A stretch of DNA of 7,596 nt from Thermococci archaeon. Lineage in GTDB: Archaea > Methanobacteriota_B > Thermococci > Methanofastidiosales > B48-G16. Below the pieces are notes generated by a model. It was not told the origin of the DNA. It did not search any database and saw nothing but the letters and a program-made list of their open reading frames with translations. Positions within the stretch are counted from its first letter, which is position 1, and each line of letters opens with the position of its first letter. The stretch lies in NCBI GenBank assembly GCA_003660605.1, contig QMUN01000031.1, positions 1 to 7,596 on the forward strand. The letters are read 5' to 3'. Shown in pieces: positions 1 to 6,399 of the stretch. The translations under genes were made by a program, and so were the position numbers.

Positions 1-1238
1 AATTACCAAAAAAATGGTATAATATTTTAGCTGATTTACCAAGAAACTTGGATCCCCCATTGAACCCAATGACGAAGGATCCTATAAATCCCAAGGAACT
101 TGAAGTAATATTTGCCAAGGAACTCGTAAAACAAGAAATGAGTAAAGAAAAATATATAAAAATTCCAGAAGATGTTCTGGAAGCGTATGAGAAAATAGGA
201 AGGCCAACACCTTTAAAAAGAGCAAAGAATCTTGAAAAATTTTTAAAAACGCCTACAAAGATATATTATAAAGCGGAAGCATATACAGCAACGGGCAGCC
301 ATAAAATAAACACGGCACTGGCACAGGCATACTATAACAAAAAAGAAGGCGTAGAAAAGATTACTACAGAAACAGGAGCGGGACAATGGGGATCGGCACT
401 GGCTTTAGCATGCTGCTTCTTCGATATAGATCTGAAAGTCTTTATGGTCAGATCTAGCTATTTTCAAAAACCGTACAGAAAAACTATAATGGAAACATTT
501 GGAGCAGAGATCCATCCTTCCCCAAGCACAGTTACAAAGTTCGGAAAGAAAATTTTAAAAAAAGATGGGGATCATCCCGGAACATTGGGGATAGCAATAA
601 GCGAAGCTTTGGAGTTAGTTCTGGAAGATGAAAATGCTAAATACTGTCTGGGAAGTGTTTTGAACCACGTACTAATGCATCAGACTGTAATAGGCCAGGA
701 AGCTAAGGAGCAGTTCAAAGAAATTGGAGAAAATCCTGATACCCTCATAGGATGTGTGGGCGGTGGATCGAACTTTGCTGGCTTTATGTTCCCATTTTTC
801 AATGATGGAAAGGAGTTCATAGCTGTTGAACCCAAACCTGTGCCAACAATCACAAAAGGAGACTACAGATATGACTATGGCGACACAGCAGGAATGACTC
901 CTCTATTAAAAATGTTTACACTGGGGAAAGACTTTCAAGTCCCAAGACTGCACGCTGGAGGACTCAGGTATCACGGCATGGCACCATTGATAAGTTTATT
1001 GGTGAAAGAAGGATTCATAAAGCCTGAAACATATGAACAAAAAGAGATATTCGAAGCTGCCTTGATTTTTGCCAAAACTGAAGGAATAATTCCTGCTCCA
1101 GAATCCTCATATGCTATAAAAGCTGCAATAGATGAAGCCTTAAAAAAAGAAGACAAAACGATAGCCTTTAACCTCAGCGGACACGGATTGTTGGATCTTC
1201 AAGGCTACCAGGATTTCTTGGATGGAAAACTAAGTTAA
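1..1238 (+). CDS. trpB: Tryptophan synthase beta chain, TrpB2 type (5'-partial)
   Basis: PLP enzyme that condenses indole with L-serine to give L-tryptophan in the cytoplasm. The reading frame (codons from position 3) is open to the window edge and already reads [13 protein letters not shown] before the TTG at 48. That is the characteristic TrpB2 N-terminus, so the true start lies before the window and 48 is not the start. There are 411 visible residues; the family is usually about 420-450, so only a short piece is missing. The motifs are GSHKIN with the PLP lysine at visible residue 101 (codon 303-305), TETGAGQWG with the catalytic glutamate (codon 369-371), phosphate-binding GGGSN (759-773), the TrpB2-typical [16 protein letters not shown], and a C-terminal SGHG. 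GAGQWG and GGLRYHG separate it from TrpB1, the TrpA-bound form. No trpA is visible. TrpB2 enzymes may act alone on free indole or have a serine deaminase side activity (family knowledge). All key residues are intact. Confidence 0.95.
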   Translation, partial: LPKKWYNILADLPRNLDPPLNPMTKDPINPKELEVIFAKELVKQEMSKEKYIKIPEDVLEAYEKIGRPTPLKRAKNLEKFLKTPTKIYYKAEAYTATGSHKINTALAQAYYNKKEGVEKITTETGAGQWGSALALACCFFDIDLKVFMVRSSYFQKPYRKTIMETFGAEIHPSPSTVTKFGKKILKKDGDHPGTLGIAISEALELVLEDENAKYCLGSVLNHVLMHQTVIGQEAKEQFKEIGENPDTLIGCVGGGSNFAGFMFPFFNDGKEFIAVEPKPVPTITKGDYRYDYGDTAGMTPLLKMFTLGKDFQVPRLHAGGLRYHGMAPLISLLVKEGFIKPETYEQKEIFEAALIFAKTEGIIPAPESSYAIKAAIDEALKKEDKTIAFNLSGHGLLDLQGYQDFLDGKLS

Positions 1239-1247
1239 GTATTTTTT

Positions 1248-1280
1248 AGAGAGGTCATACCTCTTTTTATTTTTTTATAT
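1248..1280 (+). terminator. Hairpin plus T-tract terminator after trpB
   Basis: A perfect 6-bp inverted repeat AGAGGT/ACCTCT (1250-1255 and 1259-1264) has a 3-nt loop, CAT. One G-U and one A-T pair extend the stem to 8 bp (1248-1266). T-rich sequence broken by single A residues follows, up to about 1278. It starts 9 nt after the trpB stop. Archaeal RNA polymerase terminates at T-runs and does not need a hairpin, so the T-tract may be the working element. The last part of this tract overlaps the putative glyA TATA box. Confidence 0.6.
1273..1280 (+). promoter_or_regulatory. Putative TATA box for glyA
   Basis: TTTTATAT centred near 1276.5 would place transcription start near 1303, using the usual archaeal spacing of 26-27 nt. 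That leaves a leader of about 22 nt that contains the glyA Shine-Dalgarno sequence. A poorer element, TACATAAA (1295-1302), sits closer to the gene and would give an almost leaderless transcript. The first is preferred because it agrees with the strong ribosome binding site. It overlaps the T-rich end of the trpB terminator. Confidence 0.4.
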
Positions 1281-1315
1281 CCAAAATCTTTTAATACATA
1301 AAAACTATAATACGT

Positions 1316-1322
1316 AGGTGAT
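1316..1322 (+). promoter_or_regulatory. Strong Shine-Dalgarno sequence of glyA
   Basis: AGGTGAT is fully complementary to the conserved 3' end of archaeal 16S rRNA (AUCACCUCC). It ends 3 nt before the ATG at 1326. It is the clearest ribosome binding site in the window and fixes the glyA start. Confidence 0.7.
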
Positions 1323-1325
1323 CTC

Positions 1326-2558
1326 ATGAGTTTTGAAAATATAAAAGATTATATAGAAAAACAGGAAAACTGGAGGAAACATACTATAAATCTGATAGCC
1401 AGCGAGAATATAACATCTCCAGCAGCTAAGAAAGCCATAGCGTCTGGATTTATGCACAAATACGCTGAAGGCTGGCCAAAACAAAGGTATTATCAAGGAT
1501 GCAAATATATAGATGAGGTGGAACTTCTTGGAAACTCAGCATTTTACAAATTGTTTAACGCAGATTACGTAGATCTAAGACCTGTTTCCGGAGCCGTAGC
1601 AAATATTGCTATGTTTTTTGGTTTGACAAGACCGGGAGATACAATAATATCCTTAGATACAAGTGATGGAGGACATATAACACATGCAAAGTTTGGAGCC
1701 GCAGGATTAAGAGGATTGAATGTTGTTGAGTTTCCTTATGATGAAGAAGAGATGAATATAGACACAGATAAGACTATAAAACTTATAAATGAAGTAAATC
1801 CCAAGCTGATTCTCTTTGGCGCCTCTGTTTTCTTGTTTCCGCATCCTGTCAAAGAAATTTCAGAAAACTCAGATGCAACAATAGCTTATGATGCTGCTCA
1901 CGTTCTGGGACTCATAGCTGGAAAACAGTTTCAAAATCCGTTTAAAGAAGGAGCCAAGATAATGACAGCATCAACACACAAAACATTTCCAGGTCCGCAG
2001 GGAGGTATACTCATGACTAAAAACCTGGATCAAGAGAATATGGCAAATGTCCAATGGGCAATATTTCCTGGGTGCATGTCGAACCATCATTTACACCATG
2101 TAGCAGGAAAAGCCATTACGGCTTATGAAATGCTGGAATATGGAGAAGATTACGCAAAACAAACGATTAAAAACGCTCAAAAACTCGGAGAAGCAATGAC
2201 AGAAAATGGATTTACAGTTGTAGCAGAAAATAAGGGATTCACAAAAAGTCATCAGATAGTTTTAAATTTTAAGAAATATATAGGAAAATGGGCTGCCGAA
2301 ACGCTCGAAGAAGCAAATATAATCACAAACAAAAATCTTCTACCATGGGATTCCATAGAAAACAGCAACAATCCCTCCGGAATGAGGCTGGGAACTCAGG
2401 AAATGACGAGAATAGGAATGAAAGAGAGCGAGATGGAGTATATTGCAGAACTGTTTAAAAGGGTGCTTCTGGATAAAAAAGATCCTAAGGAAATAAGAAA
2501 AGAAGTTTCAGAGTTCAGAGAAGATTATCAAGAAATACATTATGGATTTAAATGGTGA
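1326..2558 (+). CDS. glyA: Serine hydroxymethyltransferase, archaeal type
   Basis: PLP enzyme that interconverts L-serine and glycine while moving a one-carbon unit to or from a pterin. In archaea the pterin can be tetrahydromethanopterin or a modified form rather than folate (family knowledge). The product has 410 residues, slightly shorter than the usual 420-430. Visible landmarks are LIASENIT (residues 23-30), the archaeal-type HKYAEGWPKQRYYQGCKYID stretch (44-63), DGGHITH (114-120), YDAAH with the PLP-ring aspartate at 189 and histidine at 192, STHKTFPGPQGG with the Schiff-base lysine at 219, and SGMRLGTQE with the carboxylate-binding arginine at 354. The start is set by the Shine-Dalgarno sequence at 1316-1322. 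The gene lies 87 bp after trpB behind its own likely promoter; both genes use serine. No damage is seen. Confidence 0.97.
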   Translation: MSFENIKDYIEKQENWRKHTINLIASENITSPAAKKAIASGFMHKYAEGWPKQRYYQGCKYIDEVELLGNSAFYKLFNADYVDLRPVSGAVANIAMFFGLTRPGDTIISLDTSDGGHITHAKFGAAGLRGLNVVEFPYDEEEMNIDTDKTIKLINEVNPKLILFGASVFLFPHPVKEISENSDATIAYDAAHVLGLIAGKQFQNPFKEGAKIMTASTHKTFPGPQGGILMTKNLDQENMANVQWAIFPGCMSNHHLHHVAGKAITAYEMLEYGEDYAKQTIKNAQKLGEAMTENGFTVVAENKGFTKSHQIVLNFKKYIGKWAAETLEEANIITNKNLLPWDSIENSNNPSGMRLGTQEMTRIGMKESEMEYIAELFKRVLLDKKDPKEIRKEVSEFREDYQEIHYGFKW

Positions 2559-2582
2559 TTTTTATCTCTTTACAGAGTTGAT
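2559..2582 (+). promoter_or_regulatory. Candidate promoter or ribosome binding site of the HD gene
   Basis: The 30-bp gap after glyA holds two competing signals. TTTTTATC (2559-2566), centred 26.5 nt before the ATG at 2589, could be a TATA box giving a leaderless mRNA. GAGTTGAT (2575-2582) matches the archaeal Shine-Dalgarno consensus GAGGTGAT at 7 of 8 bases and sits 6 nt before the ATG, which would suit translation from a glyA read-through transcript. The T5 may also act as a weak terminator of glyA. Confidence 0.35.
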
Positions 2583-2588
2583 AAAACA

Positions 2589-3707
2589 ATGAAATATAAA
2601 ATAATCCATGATCCAGTTCACGGGAGTATAAAGATAAAAGGAGCAATCCTGGAACTTCTACACTCGCCAGAAATTCAAAGACTGAGAGATATAAAACAGC
2701 TGGGTTTAACTAATCTCGTATTTCCAGGAGCTAACCACACAAGATTTGAACACTCCTTAGGTGTTTATTATCTTACAAACAAGATCTGTGCAGAGTTAAA
2801 TATCGAGAAAGAGGTATTAAATGCTGCTGCAGTTCTTCATGACTCCGGACATCTTCCCTTTTCCCATACCTTTGAGTATCTATCAAGAATTTATCTTAAA
2901 AAGGATCATATTGATCTTGCATGCGAAAATGTTTTAAAACTTGAAGATCTGCTTGAAAAGTACAATATAGATCCAAAAGAAGTTATAAGGATCATAAAAT
3001 GCGAGGAGGAGGGGTACAAATCTCAGATAATATCGGGAGACCTAGATGTGGACAGAATAGATTATCTCTTGAGAGATTCGCATTATACAGGTGTGGCACA
3101 CGGGATCATAGACGTGGAAAGGATCCTAAAAACTATAGAGATCAGAGATGGTGTTTTAGGAATAAATAAGAAGGGTGTTCTGGCTGTTGAAGGTATGCTC
3201 ATAGCAAGGGACTTAATGTATACTTCTGTGTATTTCCATAAAACAGCGAGAATTTGTGAAAGTATGCTTGGAAGAGCTGTAGAAAGTATTCTGGAAGACG
3301 AAAAAATTGAAGAAATAGTGAAAATGACAGACTCCGAGCTTTTGTGTCTCTTGAAAAACTCTGAAGGATTTTCGAAAGAGATCTATAGGAGATTAAAATA
3401 CAGAGATCTGTTCAAAGTTGTGGCATATATAGATATAGATTCAGATTTTGAAAAGAGAAAAGAGTTAGAAAGAGAAATCTGTGAAAGGGCAAATATACCA
3501 GAGAATTACTGTATTGTGGATATTCCCAGTTTTAAAAATCCGGAAAAATTGGAAATAAAGGTCTTTGATGAAGAAATCAAAAATTTTGAAGAGTACATGA
3601 TTTTAAAGAAGTCAAAACCTATAGAGTACCCCACAATAGTTTCTACACTTGAGAAATACATAGAAAAAGTTAAGAGAGTTGTAGAAGATTATGAAAAATA
3701 TACTTGA
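2589..3707 (+). CDS. HD-domain phosphohydrolase (SAMHD1-like, COG1078 type)
   Basis: A metal-dependent phosphohydrolase of the family that includes dNTP triphosphohydrolases. The product has 372 residues, against about 400-480 in many relatives. The N-terminus DPVHGSI and the following HSPEIQRLRDIKQLG (25-39) are typical of the family. The HD signature is complete: His55 in TRFEHSLG, His84-Asp85 in LHDSGHLPFSH, and Asp153 in LDVDRIDYLLRDSHYTG. His88 and His93 are also conserved-looking. The C-terminal third (from about 240) is charged, helical and poorly conserved. No signal peptide or membrane segment is present, so it should be cytosolic. Loss of dNTP or another phosphoester is the expected chemistry, but the true substrate and any allosteric nucleotide cannot be read from the sequence. 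It follows glyA by 30 bp and overlaps the next gene by 17 nt. Confidence 0.9.
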   Translation: MKYKIIHDPVHGSIKIKGAILELLHSPEIQRLRDIKQLGLTNLVFPGANHTRFEHSLGVYYLTNKICAELNIEKEVLNAAAVLHDSGHLPFSHTFEYLSRIYLKKDHIDLACENVLKLEDLLEKYNIDPKEVIRIIKCEEEGYKSQIISGDLDVDRIDYLLRDSHYTGVAHGIIDVERILKTIEIRDGVLGINKKGVLAVEGMLIARDLMYTSVYFHKTARICESMLGRAVESILEDEKIEEIVKMTDSELLCLLKNSEGFSKEIYRRLKYRDLFKVVAYIDIDSDFEKRKELEREICERANIPENYCIVDIPSFKNPEKLEIKVFDEEIKNFEEYMILKKSKPIEYPTIVSTLEKYIEKVKRVVEDYEKYT

Positions 3708-4098
3708 TTATTACGGGGTAAAGATAGATCTGAGTGATTATAAATCTATAAAAATAGGAAAAGAACTTTATATTGTTAAAAAAGATATGATTCCCTTCTT
3801 GAAGGGAGAAGTAAAAGCTGCAGGACTGAAGGTGAAGGACTCTGAAATATCTATAGAGTTTGCATTCAAAATAGCTAAAAATGCTACAAAAAATAAAGTT
3901 ATAATCAATGAGAAAGGAGAGAATCTTTTTTTATATGGAAGAGATATTTTTAGAAAAAATATAATAAGAGGAGACATGAAAAAAGGCAAAAAGATAGTTT
4001 TGAACTCCAAAAATGAATGTCTGGGCATAGCGTTCTGGGATGGAAAGATTCTAAAAAACGTAAAAGATAGGGGGATGTTCTTAAGAGTTCTGGATTAA
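3691..4098 (+). CDS. NIP7-like pre-PUA/PUA-domain RNA-binding protein
   Basis: A small 135-residue basic protein. Residues 1 to about 75 look like the NIP7-type pre-PUA domain ([20 protein letters not shown]). Residues from about 76 to 132 form a PUA domain: [15 protein letters not shown], then [20 protein letters not shown] and the ending [11 protein letters not shown]. This pattern resembles archaeal NIP7, which helps mature large-subunit rRNA, and related predicted ribosome-biogenesis proteins. It is shorter than typical NIP7 (about 160-180), so the orthology is not certain; it could be another PUA family. The ATG lies inside the last 17 nt of the HD gene in another frame and has only a weak Shine-Dalgarno match upstream (GAGTTGT, 3676-3682), which suggests translational coupling. 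Its stop TAA (4096-4098) overlaps the pyrG stop on the other strand. Confidence 0.75.
   Translation: MKNILDYYGVKIDLSDYKSIKIGKELYIVKKDMIPFLKGEVKAAGLKVKDSEISIEFAFKIAKNATKNKVIINEKGENLFLYGRDIFRKNIIRGDMKKGKKIVLNSKNECLGIAFWDGKILKNVKDRGMFLRVLD
4053..4058 (-). terminator. Possible T-run terminator of pyrG
   Basis: On the minus strand this is a T6 run about 37 nt after the pyrG stop, within the NIP7-like coding region. A shorter T4 follows the stop-proximal side (4062-4065). It is the nearest T-rich element downstream of pyrG; without transcript data it is only a candidate. Confidence 0.25.
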
Positions 4099-5648
4099 AA
4101 TTTTTTTCTTCCCATGGCTTTTACAAGTCCCATGAAAATTGGGGAAGGTCTCTCTACCCTCGATGTAAACTCTGGATGGTACTGTGTTCCTATGAAGAAA
4201 GGGTGCCCCTCGAGCTCCAGAACTTCCATTCTTCCATCTTCTGATTTGCCCGTGAATTTTACTCCATTTTTTGTGAGCAGATCTATATACTCTGGATTTA
4301 CCTCATACCTGTGTCTGTGTCTTTCGTATATACTTTTAGATTTATATAAAATATATACCATGCTTTTTTCGTCCAAAATTATTTTATATGCTCCCAGTCT
4401 CATAGTTCCTCCCATATTTTTTATTTTTTTCTGTTCCGGTAAAAGATCTATTACAGGTTCGTCAGTATCAACAAACTCTGTTGAGTTTGCATTTTTTAAT
4501 CCGATACTTCTGGCATACTCTATTGTTGCAAGCTGAAATCCTAAACATATTCCCAAGAAAGGTATTTTCTTCTCTCTTGCATATGTTATTGCTCTTATTT
4601 TCTCCTCTGTCCCTCTAACACCGAATCCTCCAGGAACTAAAATACCGTCAACATCCCCAAGATCCTCCTTTTTAATGCTCTCTGATTCCAGCCACTTTAA
4701 GTTTACATTTATTCCTGTATAATATGAACAGTGCATCACTGCTTCTCTGATACTTATATAGGAATCATGAAGATCCATATACTTTCCCACCAGCGCCAGA
4801 GTAACATCTTTATCACATTTTCTTGAGATTATTGATCTCCACTTCTTCAGGTCAGGAGTTCTTCTGAGACCGAATTTGTCCACTATCTTCTCTCCCATCT
4901 TCTGCTCATTCAACAAAAGAGGTACTTTATATATATCATCAACGTCGTGATTGCTTATAACATGGTCCTCACTAACGTTGCAGAACTGTGCTATTTTTCT
5001 TTTTGTTTTCTCCTGAAGTTTTGTTTTGGATCTGCATACTATAATATGTGGAGATATCCCTGTTTCCATGAGTTTCTTTACAGAGTGTTGTGTTGGTTTT
5101 GTTTTCTGCTCCCCTACAACATCAAGACTTGGAACAAGTGTCACATGAACAAAAACAACATCTTCCTCCCATGACAACTGTCTGCATGCTTCCAGAAATG
5201 GCATGCTTTCTATGTCTCCCACTGTCCCCCCCACCTCAATAACCGTGAAATCATATCTCTCCCCTACACTTCTTATCTCCGATTTTATCTCGTCTGTAAG
5301 GTGAGGTATGGGCTGAACAGTTTTTCCTAGATAATCTCCTCTCCTTTCTTTTTCAATGACTCTTTTGTATATCTTCCCTGTAGTTATATTGTGATCTCTC
5401 GTAAGATCAACATTCAAGAACCTCTCATAATTTCCCAGATCGAGATCCACTTCCCCTCCATCATGGAGAACAAAAACTTCTCCATGCTCAAAAGGACTCA
5501 TCGTACCCGCATCCACATTGAGATATGGATCTATTTTGATTACTGTAACTTTATACCCCATGCTCTGAAGAATTTTGGCAATTGAGGCTGTTGTAACTCC
5601 TTTTCCCAAACCTGAAAGTACTCCACCTGTAACAATTATATATCTCAT
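4095..5648 (-). CDS. pyrG: CTP synthase (glutamine hydrolysing)
   Basis: Converts UTP to CTP using ATP and glutamine-derived ammonia, the last step of pyrimidine nucleotide synthesis; it works as a cytosolic tetramer. The product has 517 residues (family about 530-550) and both domains are complete. The synthetase domain (1 to about 270) shows the P-loop [10 protein letters not shown] with Lys16, [20 protein letters not shown] with metal ligand Asp70, GGTVGDIES (140-148) preceded by Glu138, and [10 protein letters not shown] (182-191). The glutamine amidotransferase domain (from about 282) has the oxyanion region PGGFGVRG, the nucleophile Cys368 in [16 protein letters not shown], and the His491/Glu493 pair in QYHPEF. 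The ATG at 5646-5648 aligns with other family N-termini. No Shine-Dalgarno sequence precedes it, and a TATA box sits 25-26 nt upstream. It converges with the NIP7-like gene and shares the stop bases. Confidence 0.98.
   Translation of the reverse strand: MRYIIVTGGVLSGLGKGVTTASIAKILQSMGYKVTVIKIDPYLNVDAGTMSPFEHGEVFVLHDGGEVDLDLGNYERFLNVDLTRDHNITTGKIYKRVIEKERRGDYLGKTVQPIPHLTDEIKSEIRSVGERYDFTVIEVGGTVGDIESMPFLEACRQLSWEEDVVFVHVTLVPSLDVVGEQKTKPTQHSVKKLMETGISPHIIVCRSKTKLQEKTKRKIAQFCNVSEDHVISNHDVDDIYKVPLLLNEQKMGEKIVDKFGLRRTPDLKKWRSIISRKCDKDVTLALVGKYMDLHDSYISIREAVMHCSYYTGINVNLKWLESESIKKEDLGDVDGILVPGGFGVRGTEEKIRAITYAREKKIPFLGICLGFQLATIEYARSIGLKNANSTEFVDTDEPVIDLLPEQKKIKNMGGTMRLGAYKIILDEKSMVYILYKSKSIYERHRHRYEVNPEYIDLLTKNGVKFTGKSEDGRMEVLELEGHPFFIGTQYHPEFTSRVERPSPIFMGLVKAMGRKKF
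4101..4110 (+). terminator. T-tract terminator for the + strand genes, inside pyrG
   Basis: TTTTTTTCTT begins 2 nt after the stop of the NIP7-like gene. A T-run of this kind is enough for archaeal intrinsic termination. On the minus strand the same bases encode the last residues of PyrG (lysines and phenylalanine), so the element is dual-use. Confidence 0.5.
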
Positions 5649-5769
5649 GTGAAGAATAATCCGTACTACTTTATAAGGTTTAGGTTTTGATGTATATTGA
5701 AATCCACAATCTCACCGAAGGTAGATAGGTAGAGCTTGAGTAATTTTTGTATAGAAAATTTTTTCTTTT
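5649..5769. other. Intergenic region between the transporter gene and pyrG
   Basis: These 121 bp contain the pyrG TATA box (5670-5677, minus). They also hold an A/T-only inverted repeat AATTTT/AAAATT (5742-5747 and 5755-5760) followed on the plus strand by a T-rich run (5759-5771). No tRNA, box C/D or H/ACA motif was found, and no reading frame of interest. The T-run faces the plus strand, so it does not serve as the terminator of the minus-strand transporter gene. Confidence 0.4.
5670..5677 (-). promoter_or_regulatory. Putative TATA box of pyrG
   Basis: On the minus strand CTTATAAA is preceded by the purine-containing CCTAAAC, a possible BRE. Its centre is 25-26 nt from the pyrG ATG, the distance normally found between an archaeal TATA box and the transcription start. 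No GGTG- or GAGG-like sequence lies between it and the ATG. The mRNA is therefore predicted to be leaderless or nearly so. Confidence 0.55.
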
Positions 5770-6315
5770 TTATGTCACCAAAAACACTACCCCTATCAAA
5801 ATAAAAACAATTCCCCCTATCTTCGATAGTATTCTTTCATTAATCCTTGTTGATATGAACTTTCCGAGGTATATAGCCATTATAGATAGAAGAGTTAAAG
5901 ATATCATGATGCCTATGAGAACGAAGAGCGGATTATACCTCGTTGCAAAGATCCCTGACGCTATCTGAGTTTTATCTCCCAATTCTGCTATAAGGACTAA
6001 GGTAAATCCTGAGTAAAATGAATTCTTCAGATCAGGCTCTTTTTCTTGTCTTGCACTCCTCAATGTTAGTACACCAAAGAGTATAAATGTTACTCCAGAA
6101 AGGATTTTAATATAACTTAGAGGCAGTATTCTTATTATATACTCTCCTGCCAGAACTGCTGCTCCGTCTGCAAGAAGAAAGGCCAGTATTATGCCAGATA
6201 ATAACTTGAGATGCTCTTTTGTTTTTGTCGAGAGCATAAAAATCGCGATCTGTGTTTTATCCCCCAGCTCTGCAATACCAATGACTATCATGGGGATAAG
6301 CAAATCCTGCAACAT
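5770..6315 (-). CDS. UPF0016 (GDT1/TMEM165/MneA family) membrane cation transporter
   Basis: A polytopic membrane protein of 181 residues with about six hydrophobic segments in two similar halves. Each half carries the family signature ELGDKTQ: residues 16-22 and 111-117, 95 residues apart, which marks the internal duplication. Characterised members move Mn2+ (and in eukaryotes Ca2+) across membranes in exchange for protons; bacterial MneA-type members export Mn2+. The acidic and polar signature residues are thought to form the cation path. Both motifs are intact. The ATG at 6313-6315 is preceded by AGAGAGG (minus strand), a possible Shine-Dalgarno sequence, and by a good TATA box. The gene is divergent from the surface-protein gene and lies 121 bp upstream of pyrG on the same strand; pyrG has its own promoter, so an operon is not required. 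The exact ion is an inference from the family. Confidence 0.92.
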   Translation of the reverse strand: MLQDLLIPMIVIGIAELGDKTQIAIFMLSTKTKEHLKLLSGIILAFLLADGAAVLAGEYIIRILPLSYIKILSGVTFILFGVLTLRSARQEKEPDLKNSFYSGFTLVLIAELGDKTQIASGIFATRYNPLFVLIGIMISLTLLSIMAIYLGKFISTRINERILSKIGGIVFILIGVVFLVT

Positions 6316-6336
6316 AATTTTCCTCTCTTTTTACAG

Positions 6337-6345
6337 TTATATATG
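6337..6345 (-). promoter_or_regulatory. Putative TATA box of the UPF0016 gene
   Basis: On the minus strand CATATATAA follows CAACAAAG, a plausible BRE. The centre is about 26 nt from the ATG, predicting a transcript that begins at or very near the start codon. The GAGAGG sequence between them would then lie mostly upstream of the transcript, so one of the two signals is probably coincidental. Confidence 0.5.
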
Positions 6346-6368
6346 CTTTGTTGGTAAATCTAAAAAAC

Positions 6369-6377
6369 TATTTAAAT
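6369..6377 (+). promoter_or_regulatory. Putative TATA box of the surface-protein gene
   Basis: TATTTAAAT, preceded by the A-rich AAAAAAC, is centred about 27 nt before the ATG at 6400. No Shine-Dalgarno sequence is seen before that ATG. Another ATG at 6390 is out of frame and opens only a short frame, so the 6400 start is kept; it also yields the signal peptide. The predicted mRNA is leaderless. Confidence 0.45.
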
Positions 6378-6399
6378 GAGTCTTATCTCATGAAAATAG

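Noticed and set aside
2566..2577. Small inverted repeat CTCT-TTAC-AGAG before the HD gene
   Set aside because: A 4-bp stem is expected by chance in AT-rich spacer sequence.
4114..5585. Plus-strand open frames within pyrG (for example 4114-4536 and 4947-5174)
   Set aside because: They are antisense shadows of a complete, well-conserved CTP synthase gene, and their products are of unlikely composition.
5687..5700. TTGATGT resembling a box C of a C/D guide RNA
   Set aside because: It deviates from RUGAUGA, and no CUGA box D lies at a sensible distance.
5747..5968. Plus-strand 73-codon frame over the 3' part of the UPF0016 gene
   Set aside because: It is antisense to a conserved membrane protein gene and has no promoter or ribosome binding support.
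6390..6392. ATG upstream of the surface-protein start
   Set aside because: It is in another frame and opens only about 26 codons with no recognisable features; the 6400 start gives a clear signal peptide.
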